Shown: positions 40,013 to 49,217, counted from the stretch's first letter. The stretch is 64,000 nucleotides of DNA from an uncultured Burkholderiales bacterium (GCA_945952065.1 CAMFGY010000001.1:248001-312000), one strand, 5' to 3'. Numbers and translations are program-made. Notes: a model not told the origin generated them from the letters alone.

Positions 40013-40423
40013 TCAGGCTTTGGCGGCGCTCACATGCCGCGCAAAATTGTCCAGAATCGACTGCCAGCCACTGCGCTGCTGTTCTTCGGTGTGGGTCTGC
40101 TCTGCGTCGAAACTGACGGTCACGGTCACGCCTTGCCCGGCTTCCTCAAAAGTCACCTGCGCCTCGCGATCGCCAAAGCGGTACTCAATGCACTGCATCG
40201 GCACGATGCGGGTGTAGACGCCGGCAAAGTCAAAGCCGAAGGAACCGTCTTTGGCTTCCATGCGCGAGGAAAACTGGCCGCCCTCGCGGAAGTCCACCGT
40301 CGAGGCGGTGGTGTGCCAATCGGGCGAGGCGGTGTTCCACACCTTGATGTCTTCGGGCGAGCTGTAGGCGCGCCAGACTTCGGCCAGTGGCGCTTGAACC
40401 TGACTTGAAACCGTGATTCTCAT
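40013..40423 (-). CDS. SRPBCC (AHSA1-type) protein
   Basis: A 136-aa START-like fold protein of the activator-of-Hsp90-ATPase-homologue/YndB type. Hallmarks are VQAPLAEVWRAYSSPEDIKVW at the N-terminus and SGWQSILDNFARHV at the C-terminal helix. Members bind hydrophobic ligands; function is unassigned. The start at 40423 has GAGGAGG immediately upstream; the frame extends 45 codons further but into low-complexity sequence. It heads the GNAT-GFA run. Confidence 0.9.
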   Translation of the reverse strand: MRITVSSQVQAPLAEVWRAYSSPEDIKVWNTASPDWHTTASTVDFREGGQFSSRMEAKDGSFGFDFAGVYTRIVPMQCIEYRFGDREAQVTFEEAGQGVTVTVSFDAEQTHTEEQQRSGWQSILDNFARHVSAAKA

Positions 40424-40469
40424 GAGGCCTCCTCGGAGTTGAAGCTGCCAGTGTAGAGGCCTCTTTGAA

Positions 40470-41918
40470 TCACGCGGCGGCGGGCGCTCCCGCTGCGGCA
40501 GGGCCTGGCTGCGCTGCCGAGCCCGAGTCCTCATCATCCGGCAGCAGCATGCGGCCAAACAAGAACTTGATCGTCAGCAGCATCAGGCCCGCTGCCCCCA
40601 CCAAGGCGGCATGCAAGGCCCAGAACTGGGTGCCGGGCATTTCTTCCAACAGACCCGCCAACCAGCCCACAAAGGAATTGCCCAGGAACAGGTGCAGGTA
40701 GTACACGCCGATCATCAAGCCCGCCAGCTGGCGCGGCGCGGCACGCGAATACAGCGCCAAGCCCACCGGCAAGATATTGGCAAAGCCCAGGTTGTTCAGC
40801 AGGGTGTAGCCAATCGTCCAGATGAAGCTGACCTTTTGATCGGTGCCGGCAATCGAAGCCGCCGCCAGCACCAAGAGAGCCGGGCCCGAGGCGGCAATCA
40901 AAGAGCCGCAAGCCATTTTGGTCAACTCATCGGGCTCGCGCCTGCGGCTCGCCCACCAACGCCAAAAAGCCAGCGAGGCCAGCATGGTGCCGGTGCTGGT
41001 CAGCGCATCCACCGCCTGCAGCCAGGTCACCGGCACTTGCCAGCCGAACAAGAGCAGGTCCATATGCTGCTGCGACCACAGCGGGAAGGCATTGTTGTAT
41101 TGCTGATTGCCCACGATAGACAGCATCAAGACCGGAATCATGGCCAGCAAGAGCACCAGCCGGGCTTTTTCCGCGCGGTTCATGGGCTGCTTGGGCGCCG
41201 CGGCAGCCGCGCCTTGGGCGAGCCTTGGCGCCTCGGGGGGCAGATAGCGCCGGCCGGCCAAATAGACGATCAAACCGATCACCATGCCCACACCCGCTGC
41301 ACCAAAGCCCCAGTGCCAACCGACTTTTTCGCCCAATGTGCCGCAAACAATGGGCGCGGCAATCACGGCGATTTGCACCGCCAGCATGAAGATCTGAAAA
41401 GCGCTGGCCGCGCGCTTGTCACCGGGCCCGTACAGCGCCCCGACCTGGGCTGCGATATTGCCCTTGAAGCAGCCCACCCCGAGCAAGAGGCAGGCCAAAG
41501 CGGCCAAAAAGCTGCTTTCAAACGCCATCAAGAAATGACCCACGGCCATCAGGCTGGCGCCGATCACCACGGTCTTGGTGCGGCCCAACAAGCGGTCGGC
41601 CAAGAGCCCACCAAACAGCGGGGTCAGATAGACCAGGCCCGCATACAGACCAAACACCACCGAGGCCAGTTGCTGCGGGGAGCGTGGGCCAATCAGGCGC
41701 TCGATCTGGGCGCGCAAGGCGTCCATGCCGGCCACATGGCCGATGTTTTCCGGCAAGAACAGGTAGTTGCTGAGGTAGAGCACCAGCAGCGCCTGCATGC
41801 CGTAGTAGGAGAAGCGCTCCCAGAGTTCACATAAGGCCAGCCAGCCAAGGCCGGCCGGATGGCCCAGAAAAGCGCGGTCGCTGCGGGCGCGCACGGCATC
41901 AGAGGTGGAAGAGATCAC
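40470..41918 (-). CDS. POT-family peptide/proton symporter
   Basis: A 482-aa major-facilitator protein of the proton-dependent oligopeptide transporter family. ELWERFSYYGMQALLVLYL is the POT ExxERFxYYG motif in helix 1, and GKGxxK-like GVGCFKGNIAAQVGALY and a 12-14 helix layout follow. The C-terminus is a Pro/Ala/Gly tail (AAQPGPAAAGAPAAA). It probably imports di- and tripeptides. Translation seems to start at GTG 41918 with no clear ribosome binding site, so the exact start is uncertain. Confidence 0.92.
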   Translation of the reverse strand: MISSTSDAVRARSDRAFLGHPAGLGWLALCELWERFSYYGMQALLVLYLSNYLFLPENIGHVAGMDALRAQIERLIGPRSPQQLASVVFGLYAGLVYLTPLFGGLLADRLLGRTKTVVIGASLMAVGHFLMAFESSFLAALACLLLGVGCFKGNIAAQVGALYGPGDKRAASAFQIFMLAVQIAVIAAPIVCGTLGEKVGWHWGFGAAGVGMVIGLIVYLAGRRYLPPEAPRLAQGAAAAAPKQPMNRAEKARLVLLLAMIPVLMLSIVGNQQYNNAFPLWSQQHMDLLLFGWQVPVTWLQAVDALTSTGTMLASLAFWRWWASRRREPDELTKMACGSLIAASGPALLVLAAASIAGTDQKVSFIWTIGYTLLNNLGFANILPVGLALYSRAAPRQLAGLMIGVYYLHLFLGNSFVGWLAGLLEEMPGTQFWALHAALVGAAGLMLLTIKFLFGRMLLPDDEDSGSAAQPGPAAAGAPAAA

Positions 41919-42092
41919 GGCAGGGGTCTAAATATATTAAGAAGCCGCGACTGTCTCCGAAAACGCCCTTCTCCACAAGCGGTGTTGCCCTGGGGCTGCA
42001 AAGAGACCCCCAGTCCGGGCCACTGTCGGTCCAGACGGACAGGGACGGTTCGAGCTGGCCGACCCGATCATTCGCTGCACCGACTTCGACCT

Positions 42093-43307
42093 TCAAAAGA
42101 TCGGCAAGGCCATGAAGAGCTTGATGACCAAGGCGTTGGCAATGTCGATGAAAAAGGCGCCCACCATCGGCACCACGATGAATGCCAGATGCGAGGGGCC
42201 AAAGCGATGCGTGACGGCCTGCATGCTGGCAATGGCCGTGGGCGTGGCGCCCAAGCCGAAGCCACAGTGCCCAGCGGCCAAAACCACGGCGTCGTAATTG
42301 CGCCCCATCACACGAAAGGTCACAAAAACCGCATAGAACGCCATGGCGGCTGCTTGCACACCCAAGATCAACAACATGGGCAGGGCCAGATCGGCCAACT
42401 CCCACAAGCGCAAGCTCATCAAGGCCATGGCCAAAAACAGCGCCAGGCTGACATTGCCCAACACCGAGATCTCGCGGTCAAAGACCTCGTACCAGCCCAG
42501 GCCCGACAGCACATTGCGCAACAGCACCCCATTGAACAAGACGCAAACAAAGGTGGGCAGTTCAAAGGCGGTGCCCGCCAAGTGCTCGGCGAGCACATTG
42601 CCGCCGGCCAAGCTCAGCATGATCAGCGCCAGCGACTCGATGAAGGAGTTGACCGTGATCAGCCGCGTGGCCTGCGGCTCCTCAAACATGCTGGGGTCGC
42701 GGTCTTGATTGTGCTGCGCGCCGGGCGCAGCCACCGTTTTGAGCAAATACTTGGCCACCGGCCCACCGATCAACCCACCCAGCACCAGCCCGAAGGTGGC
42801 GCAGGCCATGGCCAATTCGGTGGCCCCGGCAATGCCGAACTGCTCATGGAACACCTTGCCCCAGGCCGCGCCGGTGCCATGCCCACCGGAGAGCGAAATC
42901 GAGCCCGCCAACAGGCCCAGATGGGCATCGAAACCCAAGAGCTTGGCGAGGCTGACGCCGATGATGTTTTGCATCAGCAAAAGGCCCAGCACCACCGCCA
43001 GAAACTTGACGATGACCCGCCCGCCCGAGCGCAGGCTGGACAGATCAGCGGACAAGCCGATGGTGGCAAAAAAGGCGAGCATCAAGGGCGTTTGGATGCT
43101 GGTGTCGAACTTGATGCTGAGCCCGGCAAACTGCTGGGCCATCAACATCAACAAAGCCACCACCAAACCGCCTGCCACCGGCTCCGGAATGGTGAAGGCC
43201 TTGAGCGGCGCCGTTCTCTCCACCAAAAAGCGCCCGAACAGCAGCACCACAGAGGCGGCCACCAAACTGCCATAGCTGCCGATGGCAACCAGATTTGTGC
43301 TCATCAT
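42093..43307 (-). CDS. gltS: Sodium/glutamate symporter GltS
   Basis: A 404-aa inner-membrane sodium-dependent glutamate transporter, the same length as E. coli GltS (401). The two pseudo-repeat hairpin signatures are present: SLSGGHGTGAAWGKVF and CGFGLGATPTAIASMQ. The start is a double ATG at 43307/43304 with GGGAG about seven bases upstream. It neighbours the peptide transporter, so this stretch may serve amino-acid nutrition, but the two have separate upstream regions. Confidence 0.95.
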   Translation of the reverse strand: MMSTNLVAIGSYGSLVAASVVLLFGRFLVERTAPLKAFTIPEPVAGGLVVALLMLMAQQFAGLSIKFDTSIQTPLMLAFFATIGLSADLSSLRSGGRVIVKFLAVVLGLLLMQNIIGVSLAKLLGFDAHLGLLAGSISLSGGHGTGAAWGKVFHEQFGIAGATELAMACATFGLVLGGLIGGPVAKYLLKTVAAPGAQHNQDRDPSMFEEPQATRLITVNSFIESLALIMLSLAGGNVLAEHLAGTAFELPTFVCVLFNGVLLRNVLSGLGWYEVFDREISVLGNVSLALFLAMALMSLRLWELADLALPMLLILGVQAAAMAFYAVFVTFRVMGRNYDAVVLAAGHCGFGLGATPTAIASMQAVTHRFGPSHLAFIVVPMVGAFFIDIANALVIKLFMALPIF

Positions 43308-43395
43308 CCATTGCTCCCGCTTGCAGGGGTTTGAATGAGCTCAAGTTTAAAGTTAGGGGAAGGCGGTTTTACTGGGCCAAGCCCACCCAGGGAGG

Positions 43396-44568
43396 CTATT
43401 TCAGCTGCCCTAACTGGTCAATCACCTGCATCAGGCGGCTTTCGGTTTCCTTGCTCTTGGCCAAGGTCCGTACGGCGGATTCTTTGTAGTTTTTGACCAA
43501 GCCGCTCAGAAAGTCTTCTTGTTGCTGCATCAGCCCCAGGTGGATATAGCTGTCTTCCATGTCCCGGGCCAAGGCCTCAAACAATTCATTCACCTCACGG
43601 GCTTGATCTCGGTTGCGGGAAGAAATATCGGTCAGGGCCACGCGCGTCATGGCCACCATTTTGATGATCTTGTCGTTGAGCTGACGTACTGCGACTTCAT
43701 TGTCCAGCGCGGCCACTTTGGTACAAGCCCCTTCGATCAGCAGTGCCACATTGTCGATGGCGCGGCCATAGCGCTCAGACAACTCGGGGTCCATGCCGGC
43801 GGGCCGGGTCATCGGCAAATCGCGCAGGAACAACACCACGCTGCCGAAATTGAAGCCGGTGTGGGGGCCCAAGGGGCGTATGTGTGGGTCTTGCCCTTGC
43901 GCGATGAGGTGCTCAAGAATGGACTGCTCCAAGGCGGTGCAAGCCACCTTGCTGTTCATGGAGATCACTCCCATTTGCCCGCGGATGCGGATGCAGCCAT
44001 CCAGGCCATAGCGCTCCAGGGACTCAAACAAATTGGCGGCAATTCCGGCGTAATCCACACAGGTGTTGAGCTTGCGCTGGAAGTCCAACACCACGCCCAC
44101 CTCGCCCACCATATCGGCGCTGCTCATCACCGCATTGACGGCTTCGTTGAGTTGCTGCCCCAACTCACGTTTGGAGGCCGATGAGGCCAGTTGCCGCTCG
44201 ATCTTGGCCATCAACTCGGCCATATCAAAAGGCTTGCAGACATAGTCGTCACCCCCGGCCGAGTAGCCCAAAAGCCGCTCGTCGATGGAGGTCAAGGCCG
44301 ACAAAAAGATCACCGGCGTGGCCGCCGCGCTTGAGGCGCGCAGCTTGCGACAGGTCTCATAGCCATCCATGCCGGGCATCAAACAGTCCAGCAAGATCAA
44401 ATCCGGCGGCGTGTCACTGTCGACCAGCTCCAGCGCCCGAGCGCCGCTCGAAGCCGTCAGGATGTTGTAGCTCTCGCTGAGCAAGGCCTCCATCAAATCA
44501 AGCATCTCGGACGAATCGTCCACGAGCAGCAGCGTTGGCCTTTTTCCAAGAAGGTGTTGCGCGTTCAT
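43396..44568 (-). CDS. Orphan response regulator with helical output
   Basis: A 390-aa protein. The receiver domain (residues 12-130) has VDDSS, phospho-acceptor Asp61 in LLDCLMPG, Ser/Thr in LSALTS and Lys in VCKPFD. The remaining 260 residues contain two long helical segments, one at VAALDNEVAVRQLNDKIIKM and one near the C-terminus (ESAVRTLAKSKETESRLMQ), around a less helical central domain (CIRIRGQMGVISMNSK). No DNA-binding, GGDEF or kinase domain was recognised, so the output is unknown. The ATG at 44568 was chosen over an upstream TTG. No kinase gene is adjacent. Confidence 0.85.
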   Translation of the reverse strand: MNAQHLLGKRPTLLLVDDSSEMLDLMEALLSESYNILTASSGARALELVDSDTPPDLILLDCLMPGMDGYETCRKLRASSAAATPVIFLSALTSIDERLLGYSAGGDDYVCKPFDMAELMAKIERQLASSASKRELGQQLNEAVNAVMSSADMVGEVGVVLDFQRKLNTCVDYAGIAANLFESLERYGLDGCIRIRGQMGVISMNSKVACTALEQSILEHLIAQGQDPHIRPLGPHTGFNFGSVVLFLRDLPMTRPAGMDPELSERYGRAIDNVALLIEGACTKVAALDNEVAVRQLNDKIIKMVAMTRVALTDISSRNRDQAREVNELFEALARDMEDSYIHLGLMQQQEDFLSGLVKNYKESAVRTLAKSKETESRLMQVIDQLGQLK

Positions 44569-44725
44569 GCAAGCTTTCAAGCGGATGGACTTGAGGAACC
44601 CTGAACTCGACGGCCGCTTTTGCAGCCGTCGGAGCGAGAAAGCTTAGCGCAGTTTTCTTGCGTTCCGGTCAAAAAACTCCTGGGTTTGCCCCGCTCTTTC
44701 CACCTTGCAGGCCCGGACCAAGAAG

Positions 44726-44756
44726 AAAGGGCCCAGTCTCAAGAACTGGGCCCTTT
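44726..44756 (-). terminator. Terminator after the PEP-CTERM gene
   Basis: A perfect 12-bp inverted repeat, AAAGGGCCCAGT and ACTGGGCCCTTT with a 7-base loop, lies 13 bp beyond the stop of the PEP-CTERM gene. On the minus strand it is followed by CTTCTT, a weak T-rich tail. It should stop transcription before the response regulator gene. Confidence 0.8.
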
Positions 44757-44769
44757 CCAGGCAAAAACT

Positions 44770-45516
44770 TTAGCGGCTGCGACGGCGGCGCACCACGCCC
44801 AGGGCCAGCAAAGCCACGCCGCTCAGGGCAAAGCTCGCGGGCTCGGGCACGGCATTGCCAAAGGCTTGGACATTGATGTCACTGGCTTTGTCCCAGCCAT
44901 TGCCCAGCGAGGTCCACTCCCCGCCGACCGTGAAGCTGCCCCCATTGATCGTGCCCCACAGCAGCTTGCCGTCCGCGCCGTCTTGCGGCGAGCCGCTCAA
45001 GCCTGCGTTCGAGGCATGTGAGAACGGCGAGGGATAGTCGCCACCTGCCCCATCCAAGAAGAACTGGAAGGTCTCACCGGCGGCCAGGGTGATGTCCACC
45101 GCAAAGTCGATTTGCTGGATTTTGTAGAACTTGCCGGAATAGCCCTGGTAATCGGCGCCACCCACATAGCTGGTGTTGGAAATGGTGCCCGCCCCCGGCA
45201 GCAAGGCCACGGTTGAGCCCGCAATGCCACCCCACAGCGAGGCCGAAGTGATATTGGGCTCAACCGCCCACACACGGATGGATGACAAACGCCAAGTCTG
45301 CGCGCTTGTGTTGGTAAAACTGTCCCCATCGACCCAATGCTCGCCATTCGGACCGGTCGGCTCGGTCCAGCTCACATTGCTGCGATCCGCGCCAGCGGCG
45401 TTGTTCAAGTTGATGGTGGGCAAACCCCGGTCCACCAGCAGGGCCGGCGCGGCTTGGGCACCGACGCTGGCCAGAGCGGCTGCAATCGCCAGCCCAGCGA
45501 GTTTGATATTTTTCAT
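44770..45516 (-). CDS. PEP-CTERM sorting-domain exported protein
   Basis: A 248-aa protein with signal peptide MKNIKLAGLAIAAALASVGAQA and a C-terminal exosortase signal: VPEP at 223-226, a hydrophobic helix (FALSGVALLALGVV) and an RRRRSR tail. The body is a beta-sandwich-like domain with few lysines or cysteines and no recognised catalytic motif. Such proteins are processed by the exosortase/EPS system and help build extracellular matrix; the exosortase genes are outside the window. AAAGGG precedes the start. A strong terminator follows it. Confidence 0.92.
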   Translation of the reverse strand: MKNIKLAGLAIAAALASVGAQAAPALLVDRGLPTINLNNAAGADRSNVSWTEPTGPNGEHWVDGDSFTNTSAQTWRLSSIRVWAVEPNITSASLWGGIAGSTVALLPGAGTISNTSYVGGADYQGYSGKFYKIQQIDFAVDITLAAGETFQFFLDGAGGDYPSPFSHASNAGLSGSPQDGADGKLLWGTINGGSFTVGGEWTSLGNGWDKASDINVQAFGNAVPEPASFALSGVALLALGVVRRRRSR

Positions 45517-45778
45517 GGCTTCATCCCTTTCAATTTCATCTCAAACCATCCCTCGGCGAACGCCAATCGAAGCCTTGCACCCGAGTGGTGTCGCCAGCAG
45601 CGAAACAATGCCTCTCATCGCGAGATGCACGATTTCGCCCAAAAGGGTATGGCGCGCCGGCAAGATCACGCCCCCTGGATTCGGGGGGATGAGCAGTGAA
45701 TCCGGGGTTAGTCCCACAGCACCAATCGCACAAGACCGCTGCGATGTGCCAAGTTGGAACAAGGTGCCGAGAGGCGTT

Positions 45779-45792
45779 TTGACTCAAGTCAA
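45779..45792. promoter_or_regulatory. Palindromic FNR/CRP-like site
   Basis: TTGACTCAAGTCAA is a perfect palindrome with the 5-4-5 spacing of CRP/FNR-family operators (FNR consensus TTGATnnnnATCAA). It lies just beyond the stop of the LysR gene and about 260 bp upstream of the PEP-CTERM gene, the only downstream gene it could control on the minus strand. The bases T-to-C at position five differ from the strict FNR consensus. Confidence 0.4.
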
Positions 45793-45808
45793 GGCGCAAG
45801 CAGCGACA

Positions 45809-46714
45809 TCAATCCAAGACGGGCTGCTGCCCTTCAAACAGCGCTTGCAGCGGGCGCGTGCCGGCATAGACAGCGTCGAACAACTGCTTGATGCGCGGCA
45901 CCTGGCGCAGCTCAGGGCGCGTCAGCAACCACAGGTCGCTGCGCCAAGCCTTGGGGGGCGTCGCAAGCACCCGGCACAGCGCCGGCTCGGTGTCCCCCAA
46001 ATAACAAGGCAGCACCGCCAAGCCCGCCCCGGCCTTGACCAAGCCCAAGATGTGGACATGGCTGTTGCTGCGCAAAACGGTCGAGGCATCCAAGCCCTGC
46101 TTCAGCAGCCATTGGGTGGAGTCCAAATGGGCAAAGCTCTCGTCCCCCGCAATCCATGGGTAGTCGGCCCAATTGCTCGGTGTGACACCGCCGATCTTGC
46201 GTGAGCGGTAAACCGTCGACTCGATGCGGCACAAACGCCTTGCCACCAGGGTTTCGGGTGGCCGCCCCCCAGCGCGAATCGCCACATCGGCCTCGCCCTT
46301 GCCGAGGTCATGCAAGGTGGTGCTGGTGTTGATCTGCAATTGCACCTGCGCTTTTTGTTGATAGGCAGTCAACAGCGGCGGCAAGACCGCATGCATCAAG
46401 GTGTCGGTGGTGGTCAGGCGCAAGACACCGCCGGGCCAAGCGGCGCGGCTGCCGAGACGGCGTGTCACCACGCCCAGCTCCAATTCCATGGCGCTGGCCA
46501 CCTGCAGCAACTCATCGCCGGCGGCAGTCAGCGCATAGCCGGCCCGCGAACGCTCAAACAAGCGCACCCCCAAGCCCGACTCCAGGCGCTGCAAATGACG
46601 GAACAAGGTCGCATGGCTGAGTGAGAGCGCTTGCGCCGCTGCCGTCAGCGAGCCGCCGCGCGCAATATGCAAAAAGCTGCGCAAGTCATCCCAGCTGCTG
46701 GCTTGGGGCTTCAT
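45809..46714 (-). CDS. LysR-family transcriptional regulator
   Basis: A 301-aa regulator with N-terminal winged helix (residues 1-60; DDLRSFLHIARGGSLTAAAQALSLSHATLF is split around the turn, then LFERSRAGYALTAAG) and a substrate-binding domain. The start MKPQASSW at 46714 has AGGAC upstream; 37 in-frame codons before it are not conserved in character. It is divergent from a DUF1579-like/NIPSNAP gene pair 125 bp away, which is the usual arrangement for a LysR regulator and its target. Confidence 0.93.
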   Translation of the reverse strand: MKPQASSWDDLRSFLHIARGGSLTAAAQALSLSHATLFRHLQRLESGLGVRLFERSRAGYALTAAGDELLQVASAMELELGVVTRRLGSRAAWPGGVLRLTTTDTLMHAVLPPLLTAYQQKAQVQLQINTSTTLHDLGKGEADVAIRAGGRPPETLVARRLCRIESTVYRSRKIGGVTPSNWADYPWIAGDESFAHLDSTQWLLKQGLDASTVLRSNSHVHILGLVKAGAGLAVLPCYLGDTEPALCRVLATPPKAWRSDLWLLTRPELRQVPRIKQLFDAVYAGTRPLQALFEGQQPVLD

Positions 46715-46839
46715 ACAAGTCCTGCCTTGGTTTGTGTTCAATGAGCTTGCAATTTTGACACTCTGCTTTGCAAAAACGTAGTAAGCGAGGGCGTCGCCGC
46801 TGCCTAGACTGAAGGGCAACTTCAACGACTTGATGGCTC

Positions 46840-47355
46840 ATGATGACCGCAACCCTTGCCCCTACCGTTGCCGCACCCCAAGGATCGGCGCAGGACTTTG
46901 ACTTCTTCGTCGGCCGCTGGACCGTGCGCCACCGCCGCCTCAAAGAGCGCCTCAAGGGCTGCCAAGACTGGGAAGAGTTCATGGGCTACAGCGAGATGCG
47001 CAAGACCCTGGGCGGCCTGGGCAATGTGGATGACAACCTGCTCGAATTCCCCGGCGGCAGCTACCGCGCCGTGACCTTGCGCAGCTTTGACCCCAGCAGC
47101 GGTCAGTGGTCGATTTGGTGGTTGGACGGCCGTGCGCCCGGTCGCTTGGATGTGCCGGTGGTGGGCCGCTTCAAAGACGGTGTCGGCAGCTTCTACGCTG
47201 AGGACGAACTCGACGGCCGCGCCATCACGGTCCGCTTTCAATGGACCTTGCCCACGCCCGAGCGGCCACGCTGGGAGCAGGCCTTTTCCGTCGACGGCGG
47301 CCAAACTTGGGAGAGCAACTGGGTGATGGACTTCGAACGCGCGGCGGCCGCATGA
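46840..47355 (+). CDS. DUF1579-like protein
   Basis: A 171-aa cytosolic protein resembling DUF1579-type lipocalin-like beta-barrel proteins: FDFFVGRWTVRHRRLKERLKG at the start and FDPSSGQWSIWWLDGR centrally. The function is unknown. It starts at a double ATG (46840/46843). The stop overlaps the start of the NIPSNAP gene (ATGA). It is divergent from the LysR gene and is the likely regulatory target. Confidence 0.75.
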   Translation: MMTATLAPTVAAPQGSAQDFDFFVGRWTVRHRRLKERLKGCQDWEEFMGYSEMRKTLGGLGNVDDNLLEFPGGSYRAVTLRSFDPSSGQWSIWWLDGRAPGRLDVPVVGRFKDGVGSFYAEDELDGRAITVRFQWTLPTPERPRWEQAFSVDGGQTWESNWVMDFERAAAA

Positions 47356-47690
47356 GCGTGGTCGAAATTCGCAGCTATCGGCTGCAGCCCGGCAGCCGAG
47401 CGCGCTTCCACGACTTGGTCGCGCAGCAAAGCCTGCCCTTGATGCAGGCCGCGGGCATGGACGTGCTGGCCTTCGGGCCCTCGCTGCTGGATGAGGACAG
47501 CTACGTGCTGATCCGGGCCTTTGCCGACCTGGCCGATCTGCAAGCCTCGCAAGAGGCCTTTTACGCCAGCCCGGCTTGGCGCACCGGACCCCGCCAAGCC
47601 ATCATTGCCTTGATTGAGTCCGACAGCAATGCGGTGTTGGAGATGGGTGACCTCGCCGTGCAGGCTTTGCGCCAGCCTGTCAGTCGCTAG
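47352..47690 (+). CDS. NIPSNAP-family protein
   Basis: A 112-aa ferredoxin-like-fold protein of the NIPSNAP/dimeric alpha-beta barrel group: VVEIRSYRLQPGSRARFHDL at the N-terminus and SYVLIRAFADLADLQASQEAFYASPAW in the middle are typical. Its substrate is unknown. The start at 47352 overlaps the preceding stop by 4 bp (ATGA), so translation is coupled. A longer upstream frame is out of register with the neighbour's protein and was not used. Confidence 0.85.
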   Translation: MSVVEIRSYRLQPGSRARFHDLVAQQSLPLMQAAGMDVLAFGPSLLDEDSYVLIRAFADLADLQASQEAFYASPAWRTGPRQAIIALIESDSNAVLEMGDLAVQALRQPVSR

Positions 47691-47696
47691 GACCTT

Positions 47697-47716
47697 GCGG
47701 CCCCCTCAAGGGCCGC
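47697..47716. terminator. Possible bidirectional hairpin terminator
   Basis: A 7-bp perfect stem GCGGCCC/GGGCCGC with a 6-base loop lies between the stop of the NIPSNAP gene and the stop of the convergent lipoprotein gene, overlapping the latter. No U-tract is seen, so this is only a weak terminator candidate. Confidence 0.4.
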
Positions 47717-48479
47717 GGTGCAGCATCAAGCCCGCCAGTGCGCAAGTCATGGCTTCGCGCTTGGCAGCAGGCAGGCGCTCATGCAGCCAGACCGTGCCCG
47801 GGTAACGCAAGCCTAAGGCGGCCACCGCGCCCGACGGACCATCGACGCGGTAGCCGGCAAAGGGCTCATCGTCTGGCACGGTTCGGCCTTGGGCATTGAA
47901 GCGACCCAAGGGGTACTCGACCTCATCCACGGTGATGGAGAGCCGCACCGGGTTGGAGCCCGCCGCCCCTTGCCAGCCTGAATCGCTGGCAATGCTCAAC
48001 TTGGCCACATGGCCGTCTTGGGTGCGGCAGTCGCAACTGAAATTGACCTTGTAGCGCTGCACGGTGACGGCATTGAACACCGGCAAGCGGGTGTCCTGAG
48101 AATTGCTGGCGCAATGCGCTTGCGCATCGCTGCGGTTGGCATTGCCGCCCAAGAGGTGGTAGCTGAAGCTGCTGCGGCGCTTTTCGATTTTGAGGCCGTC
48201 GATTTGCACGGAGTCGCCCGAGCTGCTGGCTTTGCCTTCGATGCCAGTCACGCGATAGGGGCCGAGATCAAAAGACTCATCCACCAGCCACCCAGTGGCG
48301 CGGCTGCGATTGGCCGCTGGCAGACTCAAGCTCTGGCCTTCAAAGCCCAGCGGTGCTTGGATCTCCGTCGGCAAATGGCTGCACCCCGCCAAGCCCAGCG
48401 TCAGCAGCAAAGCGCCCACACCAGCGCGCCGCCAGGAAGCCATCGGGGCCGTGAACTCGCTGTTTGTTTTGATCATCAT
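47706..48479 (-). CDS. Lipoprotein, unknown function
   Basis: A 257-aa lipoprotein with hydrophobic segment VGALLLTLGLAGC (lipobox LAGC). The mature part has paired cysteines (AHCASN, NFSCDCRTQDG and TCALAG near the C-terminus) and a SYHLLGGNANRSDAQAHC stretch. I do not recognise a family. The start is ambiguous: double ATG at 48479/48476 or MASW at 48443; all give a usable signal peptide. Confidence 0.72.
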   Translation of the reverse strand: MMIKTNSEFTAPMASWRRAGVGALLLTLGLAGCSHLPTEIQAPLGFEGQSLSLPAANRSRATGWLVDESFDLGPYRVTGIEGKASSSGDSVQIDGLKIEKRRSSFSYHLLGGNANRSDAQAHCASNSQDTRLPVFNAVTVQRYKVNFSCDCRTQDGHVAKLSIASDSGWQGAAGSNPVRLSITVDEVEYPLGRFNAQGRTVPDDEPFAGYRVDGPSGAVAALGLRYPGTVWLHERLPAAKREAMTCALAGLMLHRGP

Positions 48480-48829
48480 CTTTTGTGCCGCCAAAAGGCA
48501 TTGCATGGTGGGCGGCACTGTAGAGGCGCAAGGTTCGGGCTGGCTTGGCTTTTTCCAGAGTCTCGGCATTCGAGCCCTGAGGGCGCGTTTTCTTCACTGC
48601 CACAGGGCTTGCAAGCGGGCGAGCTGCCCCCAGCTGCTTCTTGGAGGCACTGCCGAACCCGGCAAGCTGACGCTCAAGCTCAGCGCATCCGGGCCTCGGC
48701 CTTGGCGCAGGTCAAGGTCAGGGCTGGCGCGCTCTGCTAAGGTAGGGCCGTGACGCAGCGCCTATTTCGCGAGCCCTGATCGGAGGGGCCGGACGACTGA
48801 CTCACTTGAAGCAAAGGAAAGTCCGCATC
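48480..48829. other. Non-coding divergent intergenic region
   Basis: About 350 bp between the lipoprotein gene (minus) and the HPF-like gene (plus). Open frames across it are short or continue from neighbours and have no protein character. It should hold promoters for both genes. AAGGAAAG at about 48813-48820 is the ribosome binding site of the HPF-like gene. I see no RNA gene or repeat. Confidence 0.6.
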
Positions 48830-49198
48830 ATGCAAGTTCTTCTTCATTCCGACACCCATATCGCCGCCACCCAAGGCACCAGTGATCATCTGAGCGCCCT
48901 GGCCAAAGAGCAGCTGGACCGTTTTGGCGACCGCATCACCCGCATCGAAGCGCATCTTTCCGATGTCAAAGGCCATGCCAAGACTGCGGACAACGCCGTG
49001 CTGTGCAGCCTGGAGGCTCGCCTCAAGGGCTTGGACCCGCTGGTCGTGAAGGAAGAAGCCGGCAATCTCCACCAAGCGCTTGACGGGGCCATGCGCAAGC
49101 TCAAACGCGCCCTCAGCACCGCCCTGGAAAAGCAAGACCCTCGGGGCCATGGCAAGCCCGATCTGCCCGCTGATCTGGATGCCCAAACCGCTGCTTGA
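48830..49198 (+). CDS. HPF/RaiA-family ribosome-associated protein
   Basis: A 122-aa protein similar to hibernation-promoting factor: HIAATQGTSDHLSALAKEQLDRF in the first strand-helix, IEAHLSDVKG in strand 2 and LHQALDGAMRKLKRALSTALEK in the second helix. HPF proteins bind the small ribosomal subunit in stationary phase. The start at 48830 has AAGGAAAG about nine bases upstream; an in-frame TTG eight codons earlier was rejected. It is a short-form member without the long C-terminal domain. The neighbour downstream is a methyltransferase gene. Confidence 0.82.
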   Translation: MQVLLHSDTHIAATQGTSDHLSALAKEQLDRFGDRITRIEAHLSDVKGHAKTADNAVLCSLEARLKGLDPLVVKEEAGNLHQALDGAMRKLKRALSTALEKQDPRGHGKPDLPADLDAQTAA

Positions 49199-49217
49199 GG
49201 GCGCTTGAGCAGCCGCC

